From contig CAZPMN010000007.1 of assembly GCA_964587835.1 (NCBI GenBank), positions 1 through 64,000 of the forward strand: a stretch of DNA of 64,000 nt. The letters are read 5' to 3'. Below, piece after piece: positions 8,230 through 17,234 of the stretch; within the stretch, counting starts at the first letter, position 1, and each line of letters begins with the position of its first letter. Source of the DNA: Erginobacter sp964587835 (GTDB taxonomy: Bacteria; Auribacterota; Erginobacteria; Erginobacterales; Erginobacteraceae). The translations under genes were made by a program, and so were the position numbers. Below the pieces are notes generated by a model. That model was not told the DNA's origin. It saw only the letters and a program-made list of their open reading frames with translations, and did no database searches.

Positions 8230-8997
8230 CTATTTCCGGAACTTTTTATCCGACTCAACCTGCTCAGGATTTCCGCCGGAGGAAGGAATACCCGACTGCT
8301 CAGGAACACGGGTGACGGCCGGGGGGGCCAGGGAGACGAGGCTGTTGGGATGGAGACGGGCGAAGAAGGGACTGAGCGTGCAGTTGGGCAGCACCCGGGT
8401 TCCTTCCCCGATCCGGATCGCGGCCAGCGAGACCCCGGAGGCAAGGACGCAGTCGTCTCCGACCCGGACCAGGCCGATCCGGAACCTCCCCCCTCCCTCG
8501 TAGGCGTGGGAGGAAATCTTGCAGAAGGCCCCGATCAGACAGCCGGAACCGATCTCGACCAGTTCCGGGCAGAAGTGATCGATCCAGGCCGCCTGCATAA
8601 TTTCGGTATCCCGGCCGATCCGGACCCCGGCCAGGCGGTAGAGGCGGTTCTTCAGCGGGCCCCCGCGCAGGAGCATCGCCCCCAGCATCAGGCAGCTGAT
8701 CGGAACCCGTTGCCAGAGAGGTCGGTTGAGGGCCGTCCAGTGGATCCGGTTCTTCTCCGAAAGCCTCCCCAGACCGGCGAAGGTGTAATAGTTGGTCCGA
8801 CCCCGGAGCATCTTCTCCAGGCGCTGACGCCCCTCCGGGGTGTCGGGATCGAGCTCGAGGATATCGACCGGATCCGAGGCCGAGGAGCGAGCCAGGGTGA
8901 TGGCCCTCCCCTTCTTCCGGGAGAGCCGGATTCCCCTCCTCACGATCCGGGTCACCGCCGCCCGCAAGGCGTCATCGATGGTCTCGGGCTTGGTCAT
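8230..8997 (-). CDS. Left-handed beta-helix (hexapeptide) acyltransferase-like protein
   Basis: This 255-aa protein has a basic N-terminal region (RIVRRGIRLSRKKGR) followed by hexapeptide-type turns ('LYRLAGVRIGRDTEIMQAAW', 'LVEIGSGCLIGAFCKISSHA', 'RVGDDCVLASGVSLAAIRIG'), the signature of LbH acyltransferases. A Cys/His-containing loop (CKISSHAYEGGG) may be near the active site. A second, helical region (residues about 55-115) precedes the helix. It probably transfers an acetyl or acyl group to a sugar or lipid precursor; the substrate cannot be told. It is upstream of the P-loop gene on the same strand. Confidence 0.75.
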   Translation of the reverse strand: MTKPETIDDALRAAVTRIVRRGIRLSRKKGRAITLARSSASDPVDILELDPDTPEGRQRLEKMLRGRTNYYTFAGLGRLSEKNRIHWTALNRPLWQRVPISCLMLGAMLLRGGPLKNRLYRLAGVRIGRDTEIMQAAWIDHFCPELVEIGSGCLIGAFCKISSHAYEGGGRFRIGLVRVGDDCVLASGVSLAAIRIGEGTRVLPNCTLSPFFARLHPNSLVSLAPPAVTRVPEQSGIPSSGGNPEQVESDKKFRK

Positions 8998-9027
8998 TTT
9001 CAGGTCATCCGGTTATTGCCGAAAAAG

Positions 9028-9096
9028 GACTTAAAGGACGGAAAAGACATAAAGGACACCCGGAGCGGCTCTCCGATTACTGATTACCGATCACTA
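9028..9096. repeat. Short degenerate intergenic repeats
   Basis: The spacer between purH and the acyltransferase gene holds a degenerate AAAGGAC tandem (about 9028-9062) and a GATTACTGATTACCGATCACT-like motif (about 9077-9096). The second motif recurs in inverted orientation near 42838-42873, between the two epimerase/dehydratase genes. No gene is seen here. Confidence 0.4.
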
Positions 9097-9100
9097 TTCC

Positions 9101-10654
9101 TCAGTGCCGAAAGTGGCGGATCCCGGTAAAGAGCATCGTGATCCCGTGCTCCTGGGCGGCGGCGATCGACTCGCGGTCCCGGATCGAACCCCCCGGCTGG
9201 ACGATGGCCCTCACCCCCCCGGCGGCCGCCAGGTCGACCACGTCCCGGAAGGGGAAGAAAGCGTCCGAGGCCAGGACCGTGCCCGCCGTCTCCAGCCCCG
9301 CCCGTTTCGCCTTGTCAAAGGCGATCCGGGCGGCGTCGATCCGGCTCATCTGCCCCGCCCCGATCCCCACCGTGGCTCTCCCCTTCCCGATCACGATCGC
9401 GTTGGAACGGGTGTGCTTGCAGACCGCCCAGGCAAAAGCCAGTTCGGCCGTCTCCTCCGAAGCCGGTTCCTGGCCGGAGACCACCTGCAGCTTCTCCGGG
9501 TCCCAGAGCGACAGATCGGCCTCCTGGAGAAGCACCCCCCCGTAGATGGAACGGAAGGCGAGATGGGGGGGGCGGGGGGCCAGAGGACCGGTCTCCAGAA
9601 GTCTCAAGTTTTTCTTCCGCGAGAAGATCGCCCGGGCTTCCGGGGTAAAGGCGGGGGCGATCACCGCCTCGACAAAGGTCCGGGCGACCTCGGCAGCCGG
9701 CGCCTCCCCCACCTCCCGGTTGAAGGCGATGATCGAACCAAAGGCGGAGTCGGGATCGGTGGCCCGGGCCCGGATGTAGCTGGCGGTCAAATCCTCCCCG
9801 GCGGCCGCGCCGCAGGGGTTGGTATGCTTGACGATCACCGCCGCCGGGCCTTCCAGTTCCAGGAGCAGGGAAAGCGCGCTCTCCAGGTCGAGAAAGTTGT
9901 TGTAGGAGAGTTCCTTGCCCTGGAGCTGGCAGGCACCGGCCAGGGAACTTCCCGCGAGGACGGGTGGAGCTGAATAAAACCGCGCTTTCTGGTGGCGATT
10001 CTCGCCGTAGCGCAGCGGCCGGCTTTCGGGATAAATTCCCGACAGGCCGGCCGCCGGGTCGTCGCCCCCTTCTCCGCCGAGGGCCGACCCGATCTTCCGG
10101 TCGTAGTCGGCGGTCAGGGCGAAGGCCTCCGCCGCCAGGCGGCGGCGGGTCTCCGGAGAAACCGCTTTCCCCGGACCGCTCAACTCGGCGATCACCGCCG
10201 GGTACTGGCCGGGGTCGCTGAGAACGGTGACTGACGGATGGTTCTTGGCTCCCGCCCGGAGCAGGGCCGCTCCCCCGATATCGATCAATTCCAGGTTCTC
10301 TCCGGGATCGCCGCTCTCTTTCCCTCCGGGGAAGGGATAGAGATTGACCGCGATCAGGTCGATCGGGCCGATCCCGGCGGCGGCCAGCTGGGCGAGATGG
10401 TCCGGATCGTCCCGGCGGGCGAGCAGGCCGGCGAAGATCTTCGGGTGGAGCGACTTCACCCGACCGCCGAGCATCTCGGGGAAACCGGTGTAGTCGGCCA
10501 AACTGGTGACCTCGAACCCGGCCTCTTGTAAGGCCCGGGCGGTCCCCCCGGTGGAGATCATCCGGTAACCGGCCGCGGTCAGGGCTTTGGCCAGGTCGGT
10601 CAATCCTTCCCGGTTGGAGACGCTGAGCAGGGCTGTCGGTTGCTTCGGATTCAT
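9101..10654 (-). CDS. purH: Bifunctional AICAR formyltransferase / IMP cyclohydrolase
   Basis: This 517-aa enzyme catalyses the last two steps of de novo IMP synthesis: formylation of AICAR by 10-formyl-THF and ring closure of FAICAR. The N-terminal MGS-like cyclohydrolase domain starts 'ALLSVSNREGLTDLAKAL', with 'ISTGGTARALQEAG' and 'GGRVKSLHPKIFAGLL'. The C-terminal transformylase domain carries the family motif 'IVKHTNPCGAA' (Lys-His pair) and 'ASDAFFPFRDVVDLAAAGGV', and ends 'MLFTGIRHFRH' as is usual. Length is normal. It lies between envelope-related genes with a 23-nt gap after the next upstream gene. It is a housekeeping gene. Confidence 0.97.
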   Translation of the reverse strand: MNPKQPTALLSVSNREGLTDLAKALTAAGYRMISTGGTARALQEAGFEVTSLADYTGFPEMLGGRVKSLHPKIFAGLLARRDDPDHLAQLAAAGIGPIDLIAVNLYPFPGGKESGDPGENLELIDIGGAALLRAGAKNHPSVTVLSDPGQYPAVIAELSGPGKAVSPETRRRLAAEAFALTADYDRKIGSALGGEGGDDPAAGLSGIYPESRPLRYGENRHQKARFYSAPPVLAGSSLAGACQLQGKELSYNNFLDLESALSLLLELEGPAAVIVKHTNPCGAAAGEDLTASYIRARATDPDSAFGSIIAFNREVGEAPAAEVARTFVEAVIAPAFTPEARAIFSRKKNLRLLETGPLAPRPPHLAFRSIYGGVLLQEADLSLWDPEKLQVVSGQEPASEETAELAFAWAVCKHTRSNAIVIGKGRATVGIGAGQMSRIDAARIAFDKAKRAGLETAGTVLASDAFFPFRDVVDLAAAGGVRAIVQPGGSIRDRESIAAAQEHGITMLFTGIRHFRH

Positions 10655-10677
10655 ATCGGCGGGGTGCCGTGATTGTA

Positions 10678-11382
10678 TCAGCCGCCGGCACGGCCGGTCA
10701 AGTACCGCTCGAAGATTTCGATCCGCTGCGGGGTGCCTATGTCGAAAAAGGCCTGATTCGCCTCCCAGGCCCTCAACTGACCGGCGGCCGCCAGGCGGGG
10801 GTAGAGATCCGCTTCCAGGGAGAAGGAATCGGCCGATGGAAAGAAGTTGATAATCTTTCTCTTCGCCGCCCGGACCCCGGCGTCGAGGTGGGTGAAATTA
10901 CCAGCCATCCCGGGAAGCCGGACCGAGGTCACCCTCCCCTTCCCGTCCACCCGCAGGTTGGGGGGAGCTCCCGGCCGGGAGCCGGGGTGGACGGCCAGGG
11001 TCATTCCGGTCCCGGACCGGGTGAATTCCCAGGCCAGACCCCGGTAATCAACGGGAGCATAGGTGTCCCCGTTGAGGAGGAAGAATTCCTCCTCCAGCCG
11101 GTCCCGGGCCAGTTTCAGGGCCCCCCCGGTCCCCCGGGGAGAGTCTTCCCGGGAATACTCGATCCGCAAACCGAGCGCCCCGCCGTCCCCGAAATAATCC
11201 GCGATCTTCTCACCGAGGTAACCGGTGCAGAGCAGGACCCGCTCCACCCCCTGTCCCCGGAGGTAAAGGAGCAGGTGTTCGAGGAAGGGCTTCCCGGCCA
11301 CCCGGACCAGACCCTTGGGAGTCCGGTCGGTCAGGGACCCGAGCCGTGTCCCCCTTCCCCCGGTTAAGATCACCGCCTGCAT
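10678..11382 (-). CDS. Sugar-1-phosphate nucleotidyltransferase, HddC-like
   Basis: This 234-aa nucleotidyltransferase has the signature 'AVILTGGRGTRLGSLTDRTPKGLVRVAGKPFLEHLL' (positions 3-38; Gly-rich loop and catalytic Lys), followed by 'LLNGDTYAP' (metal-binding Asp). It ends 'FDIGTPQRIEIFERYL'. It is most like D-glycero-D-manno-heptose-1-phosphate guanylyltransferase (HddC) and related NDP-sugar synthases. The frame is open for another 111 codons upstream, but that part overlaps the GT-C gene and looks non-coding. The ATG at 11382 has GGAAG 9 nt upstream and matches the family's N-terminus. The product would feed nucleotide-activated sugar to nearby glycosyltransferases. Confidence 0.88.
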   Translation of the reverse strand: MQAVILTGGRGTRLGSLTDRTPKGLVRVAGKPFLEHLLLYLRGQGVERVLLCTGYLGEKIADYFGDGGALGLRIEYSREDSPRGTGGALKLARDRLEEEFFLLNGDTYAPVDYRGLAWEFTRSGTGMTLAVHPGSRPGAPPNLRVDGKGRVTSVRLPGMAGNFTHLDAGVRAAKRKIINFFPSADSFSLEADLYPRLAAAGQLRAWEANQAFFDIGTPQRIEIFERYLTGRAGG

Positions 11383-11399
11383 ACGAGATATCTTCCAGG

Positions 11400-13961
11400 T
11401 TATTCCCCGGGATTGATCCTGGCCAGTTGATCGTTTTGGGCCTCGGTCCAGCCGATCTCCAGCCAGTCGATGGCCAGGAAGGCCGAACCGGCCAACTCCT
11501 CCCGCTCGCCCGGCGCGGAGACTACCGGATCGGCGACGATCTTCAAAGCGAAACCGCCTTGGCGGGGATAAAGGGCCGGCAGGGGAAACCTGATCGTCCG
11601 CCACTCCCTGTCCGGGGGAAGGGTCCGGCCGTGGACCGTCCCGCCAGGTGGATGGATAAATATGTTCAGCGGAATCGACCGGGGCAGTTGGTTTTTCACC
11701 CGCAACTCCAGCCACCCGTCGGCCCCGGGGGGGATCAGGCGGGGCAGGAGCACCGACGCTTCCGGCCCCATTATCCGATAGTGACGGCGGCGGCCGCGAT
11801 CGAGATAAAGGCCCTCAACCACGAAGAGTTCATCTTCGGGTTCACAGTCCACCCCGAAATCGACCCGGAACCCGCTTTCGACCGGAGCCAGGAAACGGAG
11901 AAGGGCGGCCGGGAGGGGACGGTCGGATTTAACCGCAAGTTCGGTTTCCGGGATAGTCACATCCCGATCCTCGATAACCAGATAATTAAGACCTTCTTGA
12001 AAATCGCCGGGATATTCACGGTCCCCAACCACAATCGAGACGGAGAACGGGGCGGAGGCGGGGACCGGCGAGTAACCGCCATCGAGAAGAACCAGGTAAT
12101 CGGAAAGCCGGGGGGTTTTCAGCGCCACCACCACTTCTTTTCTGCTATGTGGTCGGACCCGGAAGAGCGTCAGGGTTTTTGCATCGGAGTAATAGGGATG
12201 TTCGATCTTGAGATCGGCGCTGTTCCAGCGGCCGACCGGCTCCAGATCGAAATAGCGCCGCAGGTATATCATATGCTCGTCCATAGAACGGATTCCGCGG
12301 TTATCCAGGGCATATACGGGACGACCGGATTTCTCCACCATCACTACTGCCTCTGCCAGCTCGGCCCCCAGGCCGGTGACCAGGTTGCCGGGAGAGATCC
12401 CGTGGGCGTGGGTGTAATAATCCACGTTCTGGATGAGATATCGACGCCCGAGGATAACCGAATTGTCCGGTACATATCTTTCGATCGAACGGCGGAGGTG
12501 CTCAGCGTCCTGCCATTTAAAACTCCCGTTCTGGATGATCAGATTGCCCAGATAGGGAAGGAGGACCAGACCGGTGCCGGCGGTAAAAATCGCTCCCGGC
12601 AGCAAATTTCTCTTCAGCCGCCCCAGGGGGACTGCAACCAACACAGAGGAAAGCAGGAGCACCAGGGCAAAGATGTTTACGTAATCGATCCCGCTTCCCT
12701 CGAGGATCCGGACAACCAGTAAAGCGGCGGCGGCCAGGGCTCCGAATGCCCTGAGCATCACTCTCCCGGGGGTGGAAGATCCGGAGAGGATAGAAAACCA
12801 TCGTTCCAATCCCCAGAGCGCGCCCGAGGCGATAAAATAGGCGAGAAATGGATAGAGGGGAAACCGGTAGCGGGTGGCCCGGTGTCCCCAGGAACTGAAG
12901 AGAAGCAACAGGAGCACCGGGGTCGGCAGGAGCACCAGCCAGGTCGCCAGCCGGCGGCGGCCGGCGTATATCCCCGCCACCAGCAGGATCAACCCGGGCA
13001 GGGTGACCACCGCCAGGAGGGATTGCAGGTTCCGGCCCAGGTTTTCCCGGAGGTTGTCCAGGGAAAAGGTGTGAATCGATGCTCCGGGGGAGGAGCGGAA
13101 GAACCCGTCGAACGCCGCCAGGGCCCGCCGCGCGAAAGAAAACGGATTGTTGAAGTAGATGGCCTCCTCGAGGAACTGGGGTATGAAGACCAGGCCAAAG
13201 ACGGCCACAATGGCCGCCGACCCGAGCAGGATCCTTCCCCAACCGGTTCCTCTTCGGCGGAGCGAGATCAGCGTATAAGCGACCAGGGGAGGCATCACGA
13301 CCAAGTTGGTCAGCCGGACTAAGCCGGATACGGCCAGGGCCATCGCCCCCGCCAGGAGGAAGGCGAATGTCCACCTCCCGCAACGAAAACTTTGCTGGAG
13401 AATACCTACTCCAAGCCAGAAGAAGGCCAGTGACGGAATATCGCGCATCAGGTTCAGGGAATACCCGATGGCGGCGTGATCATCCCAGAGCAGGACCAGG
13501 AAGACGGCGGCCAGGGCGGCCAGTTCGCCTTCGAAGGCCTCCCGGCGCAGAAACAGGAAATAGGACAGGATAAAGACCGCCAGGAGAACCACGTTGACGC
13601 CGAATACCGCGGGGGGACCTCCCAGCCGGATCGCCGCCGCCAAAAGGAGAGGGAAACCGGGCTCCAGGGGGGAGATAACCTGCCCGCTCGAGGTGTAATA
13701 GCGCCGGCCGTAGTGGAGGGCGCGCCGGGCACCTTCCGGCATCCTCTCCTTGAGAATATCCAGCAACGGGTAGTCAACCGTGAAACCGCCCCGCGCCAGC
13801 GCCCGGCCGTAAATCAGATAGGAATACTGGTCGGAATTGAGCAGGGCGTTGTAATTGCGGACTCCCCCGATCAGACAGAGCAACACCAGCAGGCCCAGCG
13901 CGACCGGGATCAGGTAAGATCGCCTCGGCGCCGGATACATCCGGGATGGGGTCGGGTTCAC
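11400..13961 (-). CDS. GT-C (PMT/GT39-like) glycosyltransferase with C-terminal beta-sandwich domains
   Basis: This protein of about 850 aa has 10-12 TM helices in the first ~510 residues. A conserved acidic first loop, 'ALLNSDQYSYLIYGRALARG', holds the likely catalytic Asp of lipid-phosphosugar-dependent GT-C enzymes. The remaining ~340 residues are predicted extracytoplasmic beta domains: 'LAVKSDRPLPAALLRFLAP', then 'EGLYLDRGRRRHYRIMGPEA' and 'LIPPGADGWLELRV'. These match the tail of the next gene (13958-17158) and the SGNH protein at 47072-48811. A GTG start overlaps the upstream stop (GTGA). The frame extends to a GTG at 13994, and an ATG at 13940 is also possible. It probably moves a sugar from polyprenyl-phosphate to an envelope glycan; the acceptor is unknown. 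Confidence 0.8.
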   Translation of the reverse strand: MNPTPSRMYPAPRRSYLIPVALGLLVLLCLIGGVRNYNALLNSDQYSYLIYGRALARGGFTVDYPLLDILKERMPEGARRALHYGRRYYTSSGQVISPLEPGFPLLLAAAIRLGGPPAVFGVNVVLLAVFILSYFLFLRREAFEGELAALAAVFLVLLWDDHAAIGYSLNLMRDIPSLAFFWLGVGILQQSFRCGRWTFAFLLAGAMALAVSGLVRLTNLVVMPPLVAYTLISLRRRGTGWGRILLGSAAIVAVFGLVFIPQFLEEAIYFNNPFSFARRALAAFDGFFRSSPGASIHTFSLDNLRENLGRNLQSLLAVVTLPGLILLVAGIYAGRRRLATWLVLLPTPVLLLLLFSSWGHRATRYRFPLYPFLAYFIASGALWGLERWFSILSGSSTPGRVMLRAFGALAAAALLVVRILEGSGIDYVNIFALVLLLSSVLVAVPLGRLKRNLLPGAIFTAGTGLVLLPYLGNLIIQNGSFKWQDAEHLRRSIERYVPDNSVILGRRYLIQNVDYYTHAHGISPGNLVTGLGAELAEAVVMVEKSGRPVYALDNRGIRSMDEHMIYLRRYFDLEPVGRWNSADLKIEHPYYSDAKTLTLFRVRPHSRKEVVVALKTPRLSDYLVLLDGGYSPVPASAPFSVSIVVGDREYPGDFQEGLNYLVIEDRDVTIPETELAVKSDRPLPAALLRFLAPVESGFRVDFGVDCEPEDELFVVEGLYLDRGRRRHYRIMGPEASVLLPRLIPPGADGWLELRVKNQLPRSIPLNIFIHPPGGTVHGRTLPPDREWRTIRFPLPALYPRQGGFALKIVADPVVSAPGEREELAGSAFLAIDWLEIGWTEAQNDQLARINPGE

Positions 13962-16900
13962 TCCTCGTTCCCCCCGAATTCCAGTTTGATCCACTCCACC
14001 ATCAGACCCAGCTCCCGGTTATCTTTCACCGGCAGAAACTCTGAGGGGAGCCAGGTGTCTACCCGGAAAACCAGCTCGGCGATCCGGGGGGTGGAACCTT
14101 TAAGCGGGAAGGTCCAGGCATAGAGAGCTCCTCCCTTCTTGAGAAGCTGGTCACCAATCTTCTCTCCATCCAACCAGGCGGAAACTTTAGGGGAGGAGCT
14201 CAGTGTCGCCGGCGGACGACTGCCGGCTGTTTTCAGGGACAACCTCGCTTCCCGGCCCGGGGGCGGGAAGAGGGGAAGGATCATCCGGGCCTCGCCGGCC
14301 GTCCAGCGGACCGGGAGCCGGCCCCGGTGCAGCTCGGGGGGATAGAATCCTTCCTGCAAAAAGACCCAGTCATCCCGAGCTCCGATGTCGATCAGGAGCG
14401 GTTGGGTGATCTTCCGGGTCAACGGCCCCCGGGTGAAGACCGGGCGGCAGGTCCCGTCTGGGCCCCGCACCTCCAAAAGCGGGTTGGGTCGTTCAAAAGG
14501 TGCGGAGGCGATAAGCAACCGCCGGATCCCGGATCCGTTGCGGGATGGTATCTCCTCGCCATCCAGTAAAACCCGGTAGGGCTCCGGGCAATCCTCCCCG
14601 GGTAGCGGGCCGCAGGCGAAGGCAACCAGGCCGCTCTCCCGGGGGGAGAGCGGTACCTGGTAACTTTCGGACCACCTCTGGACGCTGATCGACTCGAAGA
14701 GGAACGCGCCCCAGTATTCCTCCGCCCGGGAGAGTGGACGGGACGGGGGTGGGATGGCCGCGAACTCCAGCTCCCCCCGGGTCGAGGCAAATAACCGCTC
14801 CGGCAGCCGGAAGCTGAACCGCTCGCGCGCGGACTCCGGATCAAGGATAAAACGGGCAATCTCCTCCCCGTTCAGAGCGACCCGGCAGGCCACCGGCACG
14901 TCCAGCCTCTGCGCCGGGCGAACCGTCACCTCTCCGACCAGGGTAGTGCCGGGCAAGGAGATGGTCGGGATCGCCACCCGGCCGGTCCGCCCCCAGCCCA
15001 GGCGGACCAGGGGCCCGTCCAGAAACCGGAAGGAGTTGAATATATCGTCACTATCCCGGTCCGGAAACCCGATCTCACCGGCCAGGTCGACCAAATAGGG
15101 TGAGAAAAGATCCGTCACCATGATATCGAGGTCGCGGGGTAAGGGACGGTCGGAGCGGACGGTCAGAGTCGAGCGGGGACGACTCAAGGCCTCCTGATCC
15201 AGGTTGAGGAAGTTCATTCCGTTAAATAAGGCCCCCGCCACCGGCTCACCATTCACCTCAAACTCCAGACGCCGACGGGGACGGTCCGGATCGTAAATGC
15301 CCCTGAGGTTGAAGACCATCATCAGATTCTCTTGCCCTGCGGGAACCTCGAAATCCACTTGCAGTTCCCGCTCCCGCCAGGGCTCAATCCGGTAGATCGT
15401 GCAGACCGGTTTGCCGAACTGCCCGGCCAGATGATAACGGACGCCGGGGAGCCGCCCCACCGCCGTCAGGTCGAAATATTCCTTGAAGAGGGGGATGGCC
15501 TTGGCGGAATCGCGCTTGAAACTGGTGTTATCCAAAAGGTAGAGCCGGATCCCGCGGTCCAGGAGGCGTTCACAAGCCTCCCGGGGGTCGACTCCGAGCC
15601 GCCCCATCTCAAAGGGGCGCAGGCCGTAGCTGGAAGAGAAGAGATAGATGTAATGGGAGAACGGCTTGGTGGAGAAGACGATCGAACCCGGGGGGACGAC
15701 TGCATCCAGGTCGGCCCCGAATCTTCTGGCCTCCGCCAGCTGAAAGGTCGGGGGACGTCTCCACCAGGGGGGGCCGTACCGGGCGATAAACAGGCCGAAA
15801 AGGGCCAGCGCCAGGACCGCCGGAGCCCGGCGGGCGGGACCGGGGCGGCGGCGGACAACGAATAACAACCAGAGCAGCGCTCCCGCGATGGGGACGATCA
15901 GATCGAGTTGCCGGCCCACGTACTGGGAGGGAAACCGCCAGCGAATCCAGAAGTCCAGCAGTACCGCCAGGGCCACCCCGGCCGCCGACCACCACCGTCG
16001 CCGGGCCGAGAGCAGCCGGCCGACCCCGGCGGCCGCCAGGACAGCCAGGAAGGGCTGGGCCGCCAGCATATAGCGGGTCATCAGGTGGACCCACATACTG
16101 TAGAAGAGGACCAGGACCAGGGGGAGGCCGGCCAAAAGAAACCAGGTCTCCGGCCTCCGCCGGAGAGAGAAGAGTCCCAACAGGAAGAGCAGGATGAAGA
16201 GCGGTCCCCAGAGGCGCCCGAAGTAACGGAGCACCTCGGGAAAGGTGGTGGGAAAGAAGCCGATCCAGAGTGGCGGCGGCGAGGCCTGATCCAGTCCCCC
16301 CAGGACCGTCCGTTCCGATCCGACAATCTCCGGACGGGGCGGCCGGAGGGGATGTCCGGAGGTGAGCTGGTTCTGGATCAGGGCAGGCGCGAGGGCGAGA
16401 AAGAAGATCACGGTCCCGGCCAGGGCCAGGATGACAATCTTCCACCAGCGCACCCGGCCCACGATCCGGGCCAGGAAGTAGAGCCCGGCCGGGACGGCGG
16501 CCAGGACATTGGGCAGCCGCAGGGTCCCGGCACAGCCGAAAGCGCCGGCCCCGACCAGGAGGCTGATCACCCTGATCCGGGGCGAGTCCCCCAAGCCCCG
16601 AAACGCCAGGACGCTCCCGGCGACCAACAACGTTAGCCCGGCCAAGTCGTGGGAGGGTCTCAGGGCCATCCGCCAGGCGGGTTCGACCATCACTAAAAAG
16701 ATCAACGGCGCCAGGAGGGCCAGCCATCGGCCGCCGGGACGGGACCGGAGAAAGCGGGATGCCAGCAGGAAGATGAGAAGAAGGAGAGCCAGGAGAACGA
16801 TCAGATTGAAGTAGTAAACGGAATCGGAGCCGAGGACCCGGATGGAGAAGGCAAGCAGGAGGGGGAATCCGATCGTGTACTTGTTGTACATCCGGGAACC

Positions 16901-17158
16901 GGACTTGATGTAGTTTCCCCCGAGAACGAAGTGGCTCTCACCCGGGCTCCAGGCGGGCTTGATCCAATCGTAAACCGGGACATCGCTGTAGAACTCACCC
17001 CGGGCCAGGTGGCGGGCGAAGTGGACGATACCGAAGGGGTCGGAACCGAGCGCCGCGGTGTAACTTCCGGCCCCGAAGACCAGGACCAGGAGGAGGAAGA
17101 GGGTGAGCAAGATCCAAACCGCCGTTTTTTCCTGGGCCGGGCTGATAATCATAACCAT
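13958..17158 (-). CDS. Large GT-C (GT39-like) glycosyltransferase with repeated C-terminal beta domains
   Basis: This protein of about 1066 aa has about 11 TM helices up to residue ~470. The acidic first loop is 'AALGSDPFGIVHFARHLARG', and a second conserved loop contains 'MALRPSHDL'. After the membrane part come several extracytoplasmic beta-sandwich-like modules: 'LTVRSDRPLPRDLDIMVTDL' at about residue 690, a middle module, and a last module 'EGFYPPELHRGRLPVRWT...MILPLFPPPGREARLSL' shared with neighbours. The total length is roughly twice that of ArnT-type enzymes. The ATG at 17158 has GGAG 9 nt upstream; an upstream ATG at 17218 lacks an SD. Transfer of a lipid-linked sugar in the periplasm is inferred from family. 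Confidence 0.8.
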   Translation of the reverse strand: MVMIISPAQEKTAVWILLTLFLLLVLVFGAGSYTAALGSDPFGIVHFARHLARGEFYSDVPVYDWIKPAWSPGESHFVLGGNYIKSGSRMYNKYTIGFPLLLAFSIRVLGSDSVYYFNLIVLLALLLLIFLLASRFLRSRPGGRWLALLAPLIFLVMVEPAWRMALRPSHDLAGLTLLVAGSVLAFRGLGDSPRIRVISLLVGAGAFGCAGTLRLPNVLAAVPAGLYFLARIVGRVRWWKIVILALAGTVIFFLALAPALIQNQLTSGHPLRPPRPEIVGSERTVLGGLDQASPPPLWIGFFPTTFPEVLRYFGRLWGPLFILLFLLGLFSLRRRPETWFLLAGLPLVLVLFYSMWVHLMTRYMLAAQPFLAVLAAAGVGRLLSARRRWWSAAGVALAVLLDFWIRWRFPSQYVGRQLDLIVPIAGALLWLLFVVRRRPGPARRAPAVLALALFGLFIARYGPPWWRRPPTFQLAEARRFGADLDAVVPPGSIVFSTKPFSHYIYLFSSSYGLRPFEMGRLGVDPREACERLLDRGIRLYLLDNTSFKRDSAKAIPLFKEYFDLTAVGRLPGVRYHLAGQFGKPVCTIYRIEPWRERELQVDFEVPAGQENLMMVFNLRGIYDPDRPRRRLEFEVNGEPVAGALFNGMNFLNLDQEALSRPRSTLTVRSDRPLPRDLDIMVTDLFSPYLVDLAGEIGFPDRDSDDIFNSFRFLDGPLVRLGWGRTGRVAIPTISLPGTTLVGEVTVRPAQRLDVPVACRVALNGEEIARFILDPESARERFSFRLPERLFASTRGELEFAAIPPPSRPLSRAEEYWGAFLFESISVQRWSESYQVPLSPRESGLVAFACGPLPGEDCPEPYRVLLDGEEIPSRNGSGIRRLLIASAPFERPNPLLEVRGPDGTCRPVFTRGPLTRKITQPLLIDIGARDDWVFLQEGFYPPELHRGRLPVRWTAGEARMILPLFPPPGREARLSLKTAGSRPPATLSSSPKVSAWLDGEKIGDQLLKKGGALYAWTFPLKGSTPRIAELVFRVDTWLPSEFLPVKDNRELGLMVEWIKLEFGGNEE

Positions 17159-17234
17159 CTTGTCCCACTCCGACTCGCCGGCGGCGGGAGGGGTCGGACG
17201 GCCGGGAGACGGCCGCATTCGGAAAGACCGGATC

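Noticed and set aside
11346..12722. 458-codon open frame on the plus strand
   Set aside because: Antisense to a GT-C gene with clear TM helices and family motifs; no recognisable domain.
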